Source: Tranzscheliella williamsii | Taxonomy: Eukaryota > Basidiomycota > Ustilaginomycetes > Ustilaginales > Ustilaginaceae | Assembly (NCBI GenBank): GCA_023212725.1 | Contig: JALBYF010000030.1 | Coordinates: 124,001-188,000, forward strand | Reading direction: 5' to 3' | Length of the DNA: 64,000 nucleotides | In this document: one piece after another, positions 8,685 to 19,700 of the stretch | How the letters are laid out: each line of letters starts with the position of its first letter | Numbering within the stretch: the first letter of the stretch is position 1 | Position numbers and translations under genes: made by a program | Notes under the pieces: model-generated | What the model was told of the DNA's origin: nothing | The model's input: only the letters and a program-made list of their open reading frames with translations | Database searches by the model: none

Positions 8685-11162
8685 TCACCACGGTACCTCG
8701 CCGAACTCGAGGTCCGAGTCCTGTACAGCATTGACCAAGGAGAATGCCTGTGGGTTGGATGCAGCAGGCGCGGTATCACTACCGCCAACGGTCTCAAGGT
8801 GAGGAGTACCGGTGCCCTTGAGTTTCTGCCACCAGCTTTCAGACGAGGGGGGTTTCCGGCCAGCAGAGGAGCGCATTGCTGTAGACATCAGAGCGGAGGA
8901 TCTACGGGCTTTTTCCAGCTCAGCCATTTGGGCGAGCCCAGTGGAGAGGGTTGTCTGATCGAAACGGCCCAGCCGCTCGCAGAAGAGCTCGAAGACCTGG
9001 AAATCGGCGCCATCCTCGCACTCTTCGTCCCCCGGAGCGGCGTTCATGGCATCCGAAGCGAGGGCGACAGAAGCGAGACCCGGAACCGAAGCAGCTTGGC
9101 GGCCAGGGGCCAAGCTGGTTGGCCCCTCACTGTGTGACGACATGTGGACGCCAAGGCTATCGGGATGTGTCTTTTTGAAGCCGGACAGCTGATCGCGCTT
9201 GCTCTTCATGAAATCGAGAACTGTGCCGAGCTCAGCAGGGGAAACAAAGTTCTGAGTGAGTGCCACCGACTCGTCTAGATTAATGACAAGATGCCACCAG
9301 CCACTGGGTACGTAAAGCACCTCGCCTTCTTCACAGACGCCCTCCAGAAGCACGCGGTCTTGGGCGCTGGCTGCTTTCGGGCCGTAGAGACGACGCGTCT
9401 CCTGAGAAAAATCGAGGAGCCACTCGGCGATGCTGAGAGGTGCAGTCACTTCTGCCTCGTCGTGGCTGACATAGACACCAGGTGGGGTGACGTGGGGAGG
9501 CAACATCATCCATGCTTTTCTGCCGTTTAGAACGGCGTTCCAAGCAGAGGTACCGTTGGGATCCTTATGCCAGCCGCTGCCGCTGCGGGCAGGGCCGGCA
9601 ATGATCCATCGATGGTCTGGACGTAACAGGCCAAGCAGCGAGAAGAGGTCTGATCGCACAGCGGATGCATCGTTTTGAGACGTGGCGTCGAGCGTAGTAG
9701 CCGAGATTTGCTGGAAGAATCGGGGAACGCGCCATTCGAGCGAAGCGTGCGGATCAGCAGCAAACGAAGCATCAAAGAGGTAAAACGGTGATTCGTCCGG
9801 TACCGAGTACGGGTCGAGAGTCGAATCGCCCTCATCCGTCTGGGCAGAGAAGAAGTGGGGACCGGCGCGAGAAACAGCGTAGGGAGTGTCCCGTAGCATG
9901 CAGCCACGTCTCTCGAATGAAGCTTCGCTGTTGGGGGTGCCGGAAGAGGCGTGGCTCTGATGTGTTTCCTCGCCTTGCTCCGTCTTGTCTTGGTCAGACA
10001 AGCTTTGGACCTCTTGTTGTGCTTGCCAGGTCTGCTCGTAGAGATGCTGCATCGCCCTCGAGTAGCTAAAGTAGGTTGGCAAGCGCGACTTGACTGCCTC
10101 GCACTGGAAGAAGCGGCTGGGCCATCGCTGTGCGAGCTTGTCCAGCGTCCATTCACGGCAAGGCCAGTCCTTGGAAGGCATGGCGTTTTGCAGAATGGCT
10201 GGTCGATTTGCATACGCAAAGTTGTCCTTGAACTCGAGCACCGCGCCGCTCTTGGACAAGTCAATCTTACTGATTGCATTGTAGGCACCGCAGTCAGGAG
10301 CGACAAGGCGCTCCAAGGGCGCCATGGCAAGGCGAAACGGATGATAGAGGGTGTCGGAGAAAATGAAAGGAGATTGGATTTTGGGGGTAGGCGGATCCAG
10401 GACCGAGAAGGTGGAGCCATCAATCGACTCTCTTGTCTTGTCGTCGACGACGGCTTTGTCCATTTTCCAATGCCAGATGAAGGTGCGTTTCCAACTGCCA
10501 CACCACCTTTTCATCTTGCCGTCGAAGGCCAAGAGAAAGACTTCCCTCCAGATAGTATTGGTGGCGTTGATAAAGACGTACAGGCCATGGCTGACAGATT
10601 CGAGATTCGCTAAAGTGCGCGGATCATTTGCAAAAATGGAGAGGAGGTTGAGCAAGAAATCATCGTCAAAGCGAGCAAAAAGACCCAATGAACTCCGCCT
10701 ATCGTTTCGATCGGAAACAAAGGCATTGCCAAGAGGTTTGATGCCCAGCGGATGCGGAATTTGAGTACGCCTGGACGGCTTTTTGCGGAGTAGGTTAGGC
10801 CTTGTGGACGAAATACGAGGACGCTTCGCCGGCTGACCGTCACTACCACCTACTGAAGCGCTATCAGCATCGTCAATCGTGGCGGCGGTTGCAGTCGAAA
10901 ATATGGAAGAACATTCGGAGTTAGCGGCGGTCTCGGTCTCGGATGCGAAGCGCTTCAGAGAAGATGGACCGGGGGATATGGAATCAAATCTACGGTTGGT
11001 TTCACCGACGTCGATCCGCATATGGACGTCGGCAGGGTCCAAGTGAAGTTGTCTGGTGTCGGTGGCGATTAGAGCGACACTGTCCGCATCGGTGTCGTTA
11101 TTGGCGTTGGTGTTGGCCGACGCTGCGGCTTGATGAGGAGAGGATGATGCTATCTGAGACAT
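8685..11162 (-). CDS. F-box/JmjC-domain protein (JMJD6-like dioxygenase)
   Basis: 825 aa, single exon, ATG at 11162. The disordered N-terminus carries basic stretches (AKRPRIS, RKKPSRRTQ) that could act as nuclear localisation signals. An F-box-like helix bundle spans about 161-215 (FDDDFLLNLLSIFANDPRTL...TIWREVFL). A cupin/JmjC domain follows about 290-660. The Fe(II) ligands expected of the family are present: His532-Lys-Asp534 (GWHKDPNG) and His624 (GWWHLVIN). NGRKAWMMLPP fits the strand that contacts 2-oxoglutarate in this family. Best family match is JMJD6/F-box-JmjC proteins, which hydroxylate lysines or act on histones; the actual substrate cannot be read from sequence. An F-box could link it to SCF ubiquitin ligase via Skp1, which is inference. 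The C-terminal ~150 residues are low-complexity. Confidence 0.85.
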   Translation of the reverse strand: MSQIASSSPHQAAASANTNANNDTDADSVALIATDTRQLHLDPADVHMRIDVGETNRRFDSISPGPSSLKRFASETETAANSECSSIFSTATAATIDDADSASVGGSDGQPAKRPRISSTRPNLLRKKPSRRTQIPHPLGIKPLGNAFVSDRNDRRSSLGLFARFDDDFLLNLLSIFANDPRTLANLESVSHGLYVFINATNTIWREVFLLAFDGKMKRWCGSWKRTFIWHWKMDKAVVDDKTRESIDGSTFSVLDPPTPKIQSPFIFSDTLYHPFRLAMAPLERLVAPDCGAYNAISKIDLSKSGAVLEFKDNFAYANRPAILQNAMPSKDWPCREWTLDKLAQRWPSRFFQCEAVKSRLPTYFSYSRAMQHLYEQTWQAQQEVQSLSDQDKTEQGEETHQSHASSGTPNSEASFERRGCMLRDTPYAVSRAGPHFFSAQTDEGDSTLDPYSVPDESPFYLFDASFAADPHASLEWRVPRFFQQISATTLDATSQNDASAVRSDLFSLLGLLRPDHRWIIAGPARSGSGWHKDPNGTSAWNAVLNGRKAWMMLPPHVTPPGVYVSHDEAEVTAPLSIAEWLLDFSQETRRLYGPKAASAQDRVLLEGVCEEGEVLYVPSGWWHLVINLDESVALTQNFVSPAELGTVLDFMKSKRDQLSGFKKTHPDSLGVHMSSHSEGPTSLAPGRQAASVPGLASVALASDAMNAAPGDEECEDGADFQVFELFCERLGRFDQTTLSTGLAQMAELEKARRSSALMSTAMRSSAGRKPPSSESWWQKLKGTGTPHLETVGGSDTAPAASNPQAFSLVNAVQDSDLEFGEVPW

Positions 11163-12625
11163 ATGAGCGTTTCAACAGAAGCAATATAACGTATATGGAA
11201 CTACGACGAAGGGGCTGAGGATGATTCGAGACGAGGGAAACGGACGCGATAGACAGGAAGTGGGTGGGGTGGACGTTTGTATGGGTTCGGTCAGCTGAGA
11301 CACCGAAGGAGAAACGACCGTAGGCTTCAACAGGAAAGCATTCGCAACGACGAGGTGGGAGATCCGCTATGGAATCCCACAGAGTGAGGCAACGCAAGGA
11401 AGCGCTCGCTGAAAGCCGCCGCAGTAGTATGCGTATGTACAGGGGTGCGGCGAGAGCGAGCGTAGCAACACGCCTGGTTGGCACAGAATGTGGACGTGGG
11501 CGGGGATCGAGATGAGCTGGGCAAGAATGGTTGCGCTTTGTGGGAAGAGGTATGTGCGGGAGATGGGTGGTAGCAAGACAAAAGAGAGGGATGGGCGAGG
11601 AGCCAAGCAGGCAGGAGGGCCGCTGCAGCGACAATAGTAACCACAAGCTGACGGGCCCCAGCTTAGTAGCCTATCGTCCTTGCCACGCATTTGGATCTTT
11701 AATAATGTGAATGTGCCTGGGAACGATCACAAACAAACGCAATGTGAGGCGGGTGGCAAATCGATGCGCACTGAATACAAACGTATCCGATTCGGTTTCT
11801 CCCGCCACTATAGTTGAGATGTACATACTTCTGATAATTGTATATACGCTATCCGTGGCTTGCACACTCATTAAAAGAGGGTCCTGAATAAGAATGCAGC
11901 ACAGCCGCTGGGTGCGACAGAACATGCACGTAGCTCGATCTTCTTTACAGCTTTTCAAGGCGTGTTTGAATGATCGTTCGAACGCGCGAGATGTACCAAC
12001 TGTCAGCAGTGCAGCGTGCCCGAACGCAGGTCTCAGCCACAGCGATCGCACCTTCCCCTTGGCCACCCTACCGATGGATGGGCGGGGTTACCCAGCTGGG
12101 CCCAATGCCAAAATGTGCAAGGTTTTAAGATGCTAGGAGCCGACGACCCGAGTCATGAGTCTCTCGGCGCGCGAAAGCAAATCTATTCAATGAATTTAGT
12201 CTGTGGAATACGTGTCGAAACTTAGAAGCGAAGCGATGAAAAATACTGGAATAGGGTGCCGTGCTGCGTGCAAGCAGGGGTTGCCGATCGTGAGACTGCC
12301 GCCTCATCTTGCAAATCGGCTCTTGGTCGGTGGCGGCCAAAGAATCACAATGACTCTGTACCGTGGGAGCCGATTCTCGCAACATGGTTGGTATCCATCG
12401 GCTTGCTGTTCTTTGCAGGCCAGCCGTAGCTGCCTTCCTGCTTCCCGTCGCACTTCTTGCCCAGGCCGGACAACGAGCACGCACAAGCAAGAGGGTTGCG
12501 TCTTGCGTGGTCGGGAAGCGACAGAGCAACACTGACTCGCATGCCTGTAGCAAAGTGGGTTGGAGTGGCGTAGCTTGCCCTCGTCTGAGCATTATCAGAG
12601 CTGCGGTTTTGGCTAGGAAAAGGCC

Positions 12626-12697
12626 GCATCGGGAATAGATGGTCGCATCGGGAAGATTTCTGCATCGGGATAGATGGTTGCATCGGGAATAGATTGC
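12626..12697. repeat. Short tandem repeat, about four copies of a 17-19 bp unit
   Basis: The word GCATCGGG recurs at 12626, 12645, 12662 and 12680, each followed by a related (A)ATAGATGGT-type tail. About 10 bp later (12702-12718) the inverted word CCCGAT appears next to GCGGGAT. The copies are imperfect in length (19, 17, 18 bp spacing), typical of a decaying minisatellite. No coding role is seen. Confidence 0.8.
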
Positions 12698-13276
12698 CAC
12701 ACCCGATCATGCGGGATTTGGAGCGAACAAAGTCAGTGCGCCTCAAGCGAATCTGCAGGCAGGGAACGTGTTCGCATCGTGCATACCGCCATTCTGGACG
12801 TTTTGCCAAATGTCCTGCCCGTTAGCTTCTTGCAAGCACCCGTTCTCCGTCTCTACTTGTCCTACCGCGTGTGCTCAACAACTGCAGCGGACCGCCGCGG
12901 TAGCCGTTTAGTGCGAGCACCACACAGATCATCGACGCAAGCACAATGTGAAAGAGATCCTGCTTTCTTTTGCCCACGGGCGCCGGCTTTAAAAATCGCT
13001 ACTACTACTGATCCCCCACCCAGACCGGCGATTTACGGCGTAGACAACAGAGGGGCGAGAATCACCCAGCGCCGGACTGGGCCGGCCCCATGCACAATAA
13101 GTAGTGATAAGCAGCAGTCTATGTCCGCCTCCAGCGTTTGCAAGAAGGTGCCGTTGCATCTTGCACAGCGGAGCATGGCTGCCAGGGACGGAGGGTCTGG
13201 TTCTGAGCCGGCATGCAGTACGTCACGATCTGGGTATCATTTCCTCAGCCCCGTCCACATCTCGGTTTGCCAGTAA

Positions 13277-13298
13277 CACGTGGTTGCAAGCACACGTT
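13277..13298. promoter_or_regulatory. Candidate Pho4-type E-box pair upstream of phosphate transporter
   Basis: CACGTG at 13277-13282 and CACGTT at 13293-13298 lie 16 bp apart, about 630-650 bp before the transporter ATG. A further CACGTT (as AACGTG) is at 13612-13617 and another at 12765-12770. In budding yeast, Pho4 binds CACGTG and CACGTT in PHO84/PHO5 promoters. Use of the same motif in this fungus is inference; CACGTG is also bound by other bHLH proteins. Confidence 0.4.
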
Positions 13299-13924
13299 TG
13301 ACCACTCTGCTTCCCGGGAGGCCTGTCGGTCTGGTGTTGTCCTGCATCTATCCCGCTTCGGCTGGGACCTTTCTCGAGCCGACGCCTGGAAGATTCGTTT
13401 CACATACGCCATCCTCCCATGCTTTCGTCCCGAGGCCAGTCTTCTTTACCTCGCTTTTGCCAGCTCAGCCCGTTGGCCGGTCTAGACTAGGCAGAACAGC
13501 GCGCCCGCTCGCCAGTCGCCACTGCGTGGCAAGGCCGCCAAAAATGTGCAGACACCCCAATGATGCAGCGGCAATGGTCCAACAAGTTTGTCGAGCGACC
13601 ACGCTCACACAAACGTGGCTCGGCTCCCCGAAGCCTGCGCAATCAGCGGCAATGGAGCAGTGATCTGCCGCAAAAACTAGCAAACCGACAGGTTCGGCGG
13701 ATACTATATTATCGAGCGGCCATGTTCGGAGCATCTTTGCTGCCCCGCTGCCTTCCATCCTTCTAACCCTCTATCAACCTGTCCGTCGTCAGCTTCGAAC
13801 CCATCAACTGTATTTGTAGTTCCTCTCACCATACAATCTCGTTATTCAACCCAACGCTTGCACCAGACGACGACCCGCAGCCGCCGAGTCACGCTAAGGC
13901 AGCCTGCCTCTGCTGTGCTCCGCC

Positions 13925-16150
13925 ATGCCGTTCGGGTCGTCTATGGACGCTTGGGCGTCCTATTACGACTACGAGCCGGATGAGATCGACGCCGAGGCAC
14001 AGCTCGGCTCTGCCCGGCCGTCTTCGGAGCTGGGCCACTCCGATGCCCAGCAAGCTCTTGACCATATTGGCCAGATCCAGCTAGACACGCTACGGCCGAG
14101 CCAACAGCCCAACTCCTCGCTGCGCTCCATCGACGCCCTCTACGCCGAGCTCTTTTCAAATAAAACCTCCGACAAAAACCACAACCACCACCCATCAACG
14201 GATTCGCAGCAGGAGAACAATTTGCCACAGCAACCGGATCCAGCAAGCATGCGCGCAGGCAAGTTTGGTCTGCGAGCAGCTAGAGCGAGCCAATCGCAAC
14301 CCAATGATCCGCACTTCAGCTACAATGTCACCCCACCACTTGCGCTGGTCGAACGAAGTTTTGCAAGAACTTGCATCGGCGGCTTAACGTGGGGAGAGAT
14401 CAAACTGCTCGCCCTCGCCGGCGCCGGCTTCCTCATGGATGCCTACGACCTCTTTATCATCAACATGATCTACCCGATCCTGCTACGTGCCTACTATCCG
14501 CCCGACACTGACAACATCGACTGGGGTCTCTCGGGCGGCGTTCTCAAGGCCTCTGCCAGCATTGGTAATGTTATCGGTCAGCTCCTCTTTGGCTTCCTTG
14601 GTGACTTTTGGGGCCGTTCGGTCATGTATGGAAAAGAGCTAATGCTCGCCATGTTCGCCATCATCTTGGTAAGCGCAAAGACCGCCGCTCGCTCCAGTGT
14701 CGAGCTATCTCACTAACTTTCTCTGCGTTACTCGCTCTCCTTTGTGCAGATGATTTCAGCACCCGATTCGATCGACGGCAAGGGCGTCACCATCTGGATC
14801 GCTGTCTTCCGTTTTGTTATGGGGATTGGGATCGGCGGCGACTATCCGCTCTCGGCCTGTGCGGTTGCCGACCGTTCAAGCCTGAAGACGCGCGGGCTGC
14901 TGCTGTCGTTGATCTTCAGCAACCAGGGCTGGGGAAGCTTTTTGGCGGCGGTGGCTTCCATCATTGTGGTAAGAGGATACAAGTCTTCGATGCAGAGCGG
15001 GGACTTTTCGCATCTCTCTGGCGCGTGGCGCATCCTGCAGGGGTTGCCACTGGCCGCCGGCGTGGTGGTGCTCTATTTCCGGCTGACGCTGGTCGAGTCG
15101 GCGCGCTTTGTTCAGGCGCGGTATTTGCAGGACCACGACAATCTCGAGACGCATGCCTCCGCGGCAGGCATGGTCATCGTCGAGACCGCGAGCGGCAAAG
15201 AGGTGGCGCTGAGCCCCGCGAGCGGCTACATCGGCACAGAGGCCTTCAAGCGAGGCCACAAGCGCCTCTCGATGGCGACCTCGTCCGACTCCTCGCCCAT
15301 GAGCATGAGCGACGAAAGCAAGTACAAGGCCTGGAAGCCCAAATTGGTCCGCCACGGCTCGGCACGGAGACAGCTGCCATCCCCGCAGGCACTGCGCGAA
15401 GCGATGCGCAAAGCTGCCATGCAGAGCAAAGGCCTCTCTTTCCAGTCGATCGGCGTTCCGAGGAACGATTTCTGGGACTACTTTTCCGACTGGAAACATC
15501 TGCGTGTACTGCTCGGCACCTCCTTGTCGTGGTTTCTGGTCGACATCACGTTCTACGGGATCAACCTCAACCAGTCGGACTTGCTAGCGGCAATCGGATT
15601 CACACAGGGTGATGCCTGGCATAAGATCTATCGGCAGGCGCTGGGCAACCTGATTGTCGTCGTCGCCGGGTTTTTGCCCGGCTACTACGTGACCGTAGCC
15701 CTGGTCGAGGTGGTAGGTCGGAAAAAGATCCAGCTGTTCGGATTCTTTGCCAACGCGGTGATCTTTCTGGCGCTCGCGCTCACCTACAACTCGCTCGTCC
15801 ACCGCGCCGCGCCGTTCTTGGCCGTGTTTGTGCTGCTGCAGTTGAGCTTCAATGCAGGCGCCAATTCGACCACATTTATCATTCCCGCCGAGGCGTTCCC
15901 GACAAGAGTCAGGGCCACCACCCACGGCTTCTGCGCCGCCATGGGCAAGCTTGGCAGCATTGTCTCCTCGCTCGGCTTCAGTGTGCTCGCCAACAACAAG
16001 CACTTCGGCCACATCGGCATCTTCTGGGTCTTTTTCGCTGTCAGCGTCCTCGGCCTGCTGGTCACTCTCTTCCTCGTTCCCGAAACCAAGGGCTATGACG
16101 CCGATGCTGTCGATCGGCAAGAGCTGTTGGAGCGTTCCAGGCTGGCTTGA
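13925..16150 (+). CDS. PHO84: PHO84-like H+/phosphate symporter (MFS, PHS family)
   Basis: Two exons, 13925..14668 and 14750..16150, giving 715 aa. The intron (81 nt) has donor GTAAGC, branch CTAAC at 14713 and acceptor TGCAG; the frame joins exactly (AMFAIIL|MISAPDS). Membrane part: first helix from about 158 (LLALAGAGFLMDAYDLFIIN), PHS signature GIGGDYPLSA, a large cytosolic central loop, then FWDYFSDWKHLRVLLGTSLS and the C-terminal six helices ending FLVPETKGYD. Family role: high-affinity inorganic phosphate uptake at the plasma membrane. Unusual are a ~150-residue polar N-terminal extension and a long, Ser/Lys-rich central loop. GIT1-type glycerophosphodiester transport is a less likely alternative. 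Same strand as KOG1, 605 bp upstream of it. Confidence 0.93.
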
Positions 16151-16755
16151 TTTGTACATACCGTATTGCATACTAAGATCGCCGATCCAGCTGCCTATTT
16201 CCCACTCTGATGGATGACCACCCTCGGAGTCCGCGATTGTATACGAGACCATGCCTCTTTGCCTGCTGTAATATAAGTCTTACTTCTGTTCTTTGTCCCC
16301 GAGCTTTCCATGGTCTGACATCTGACTCACACTCACACTCACACTCGCATCCCAAAATATGAAAATGTGAATCGTGGACGACCGCGACGACACCAAGCGA
16401 CGCCGTCCTTTCACGCTGTTAGAGCGTTTGAAATATACGGGCGCTTACATAATTCACATTGATGTCGGTAGCTTCGGCGCTTGTGACGTGCGGGACGTGA
16501 CGAGCGAAGAATCAGACTGTGAGATCAGCTGCGACGAACGCTCAGACGACAAGATCAGAAATCAGCATCCGCACTTTTACTGGACTCGAAGCTGAGCCGG
16601 TCAAGAGGGAAGTGCGAGGGTGAGTAGCATGCGTGAGTATCAAGTGATCCACGGTTGGTCTATGCTCGATGGTCCTTTCCAGCCAACCACTGCGTATCTC
16701 GTTTGCCTCTTGACATTGCCATCAGCTCGGCTCATGGCGTAAGGACGATTCTCTG
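16151..16755. other. Intergenic region between PHO84-like and KOG1
   Basis: 605 bp containing the 3' UTR of the transporter and the promoter of KOG1, both on +. It carries an ACTCAC hexamer microsatellite (16325-16346) and an AT-richer part around 16355-16460. A 73-codon frame (16374-16595) shows no family features. Confidence 0.5.
16325..16346. repeat. ACTCAC hexanucleotide microsatellite
   Basis: Three full copies of ACTCAC plus ACTC. The same hexamer in the same phase recurs at 24804-24824 upstream of another gene. Confidence 0.85.
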
Positions 16756-19700
16756 ATGGCGCGCCTCGCCTCCCACTTTGAGTCTCCAGAGACTTTCTCT
16801 GCCCGGCAAAGTGGTCGATCCAGCGCCCAGCTTTCGCGCACCTCCTCCACCCAGCCCTACGCTGTAGACCAGAACGGCCATTCCTCCCAGCCGCCTCCTC
16901 TGCAACCTTTCCCCTCCAGTACGGATCCCACCCATCACCAGCAGATCTCTGATGGCTATGCCTACCACAGTGGATCCGTGCAGCACTTTCACCCTAGCAT
17001 CCTTGACTTGCAGCGCGACCAGTCGCCCATCGTAGATGATGGTGACGCAGACGATGACGACGAGCAGGAAGACGACGACGAGCTTTCCACTGCCAGTGGA
17101 AGGAGGCATGGCGCTCTTCTTTTCGAAGATGTCAACGAGTGGATGCTGCAGCATTCCTTCTTCCACTGGGGGCTCAAGCGCCACACCACCTCCGGCAACC
17201 CCAAGCCGAGGGACGAACGTGATCTCCCCGACTGGAGAATGCGAGAACGGCTCCGTACTGTCACCGCCGCCCTCGTCATGTGCCTCAACATCGGCGTCGA
17301 TCCGCCGGATGTCTCCAAGACCAACCCTTGCTCCAAGCTCATCTGCTGGATGGACCCGAGCTCGCTCGAAGTGTCCAAGGCCTTGCCTGCCATCGGTCGC
17401 AATCTCCAGGCCCAGTTTGAAACGCTCAGCACAAAGACACGCTACAAACAGTACCTCGACCCAATCGTCGAGGAGACACGCCGCTTCTGCACCACTCTCC
17501 GTCGAGCAGCAAAAGACGAACGTGTTCTCTTCTATTACAACGGCTACGGCGTCCCCAAGCCTACGCCGGGGGGTGAAATTTGGGTCTTCAACAAGGCCTA
17601 CACTCAATACATCCCGGTCACCCTCTACGACCTTCTGACCTGGCTTGGCAGCCCCTGCATCTTCGTATGGGACGCCAGCTCGGCCGGGAATGTTGTCGTC
17701 AACTTTAAGCGCTTGCAAGAGCGCAAAGCGGAAGAAGAGCAGACTAGGGCTAACAGGGATAGGGACAGCCACCCGCGATCGAGCGACCGCGGTGCTAAGC
17801 CAGCCGAGACCAGCGCAAAGCCCGCTTCGTCATCAGACGAGCCCAGCTTCCCGCTCCGCGAATCCATTCACCTTGCAGCCTGCGGGCCCGATGAAGTCCT
17901 CCCGATGAATCCAGATCTCCCTGCAGACCTCTTCACCTGCTGCCTTACCTCGCCCATCGAGATCTCTTTGCGATGGTTCGTGCTTCAGAACCCTCTGCCA
18001 TCCAAGCTCAACGTCGACATGGTCATGAACATTCCAGGCCGATTGCAGGATCGAAGGACTCCTTTGGGCGAACTCAACTGGATCTTTACCGCCATCACCG
18101 ATACCATTGCCTGGACCGTACTGCCGAGGACCATCTTCAGAAGGCTCTTCCGAGATGATCTTATGGTGGCCGCCTTGTTACGGAACTTCTTGCTGGCGGA
18201 GCGCATCATGCGCTTCTACCACTGCACGCCCATGAGCCACCCTAAACTGCCGGCTACTCATAACCACCCTCTTTGGGATAGCTGGGACCTAGCCGTGGAT
18301 CAGTGTCTGGCCCAGCTTCCGACGCTCCTCGCAAAGGAACGCGCACAAACGGAGGCTGCCGAAGGGGGCCCCCCTGTCCCACCTCACCTCGCATCCTTCG
18401 AATATCGCCACAGCACCTTTTTCAGCGAGCAGCTCAAAGCTTTCGAGGTTTGGCTTCAACAAGGCGGTGTTAGCCGCAAGGGTCGCCGCCGACGTGTCAA
18501 TGCCGCCGTCACCCCCCATAGCAATCCCTCGGCTGGACTCTCATCCGCTGCCACTGGGGCGGATCCTGCCGCTTTTGACGACGAAGGAGATGTAAGCCCT
18601 GTACGCGATCCGCCGGACCAACTACCTATCGTCCTGCAGGTGCTGCTTTCTCAGGTGCATCGGCTTCGTGCCCTGATTTTGCTTAGTCAGTTCTTGGATC
18701 TAGGCCCCTGGGCCGTCAACCTGGCTCTCAGCATCGGTATCTTCCCTTATGTGCTCAAGCTGCTGCAAAGTCCTGCGGCGGATCTGAAGCCCGTTCTCAT
18801 CTACATCTGGGCGCGTATCCTGGCGGTAGACCGGAGCTGCCAGAACGATTTGCTGCGTGACAATGGCTTCATCTACTTTGCCGGCGTACTGAGCGCGTTC
18901 CAGAACAACGGTGTTGGCCAGAATGCAGGAGCCAACGCGCCGTCGATACCCATCCCCAACGTATCCGAGCATCAGGCGATGTGTGCCTTTATCTTGTCCG
19001 TTTTCTGCCAAGACTTTCCAGCGGGTCAAGCCGCCTGTCTCGAGACAGACATCATGCACTCCTGCCTCGAGCACCTTGAAGACGATGACTTTTTGCTGCG
19101 CCAATGGAGTGCGCTTTGCCTGGCGCAGCTCTGGGATGACAACGAGGCAGGCAAGGCCAAGGCGATTGCCCTTGATGCGCACGGAAAGCTCTGCTGCATG
19201 CTGAGCGATGTCTCTCCCGAGGTGCGGGCAGCCGTACTCCACTCGCTAGGCACGCTTCTCGGCGCCAGCGGTTCGAGTCACGACCAGGTAGATATCATAT
19301 CAGCTACGACCGGCGAGCCGATCGAAAACCACAGCGGGCGACAGAGCCCTACGCGCCGTTACTGCCCCGGAACTGGCGCGGCAACAGGACTGTCAGGTGC
19401 AAAGCAGAGGAGTCTCGAAGTCGGCATTGCCATCGCAATGCTCACGACCAAAGGGGACTGCAGCCCTCTTGTGCGCAAGGAGCTGGTTGTTTCTCTCAGT
19501 CCCGTCGTGTTCGAGTACAAGGGCTTCTTTGTTCTTGCCGCCTACTTATACTACACACGCGAAGGGAGCAGTCACTCTTCGAAGCGCGACCGAAGTACGG
19601 CCGCCAAGTCCAAGACGGCTCATAGTGCTGCGCGGAAGGAGCCTGCAGAAAACCTGAAAACGGACAGCAATGATCTTACAAGCCTTGCTATGGAAGAGGC

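Larger units (their letters stand above)
11163..13924. other. Long intergenic region upstream of JmjC gene and phosphate transporter
   Basis: 2.76 kb with no supportable gene. Small reading frames on both strands are mutually overlapping and show no domain, splice or codon signal. It holds the 5' regions of the JmjC gene (left) and of the PHO84-like gene (right), a short 17-19 bp tandem repeat (12626-12697), and several CACGTG/CACGTT sites near the transporter. A pyrimidine-rich stretch at about 13790-13860 precedes the transporter ATG. I looked for tRNA B-box sequences and found none with a matching stem. Confidence 0.55.

Noticed and set aside
13785..13800. Possible tRNA B-box (TTCGAACCC) before the phosphate transporter
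   Set aside because: The flanking bases do not form a T-stem and no A-box lies at the right distance.
11163..13924. Several 60-200 codon frames in the 2.8 kb gap
   Set aside because: They overlap one another on both strands and show no codon bias, splice structure or domain.
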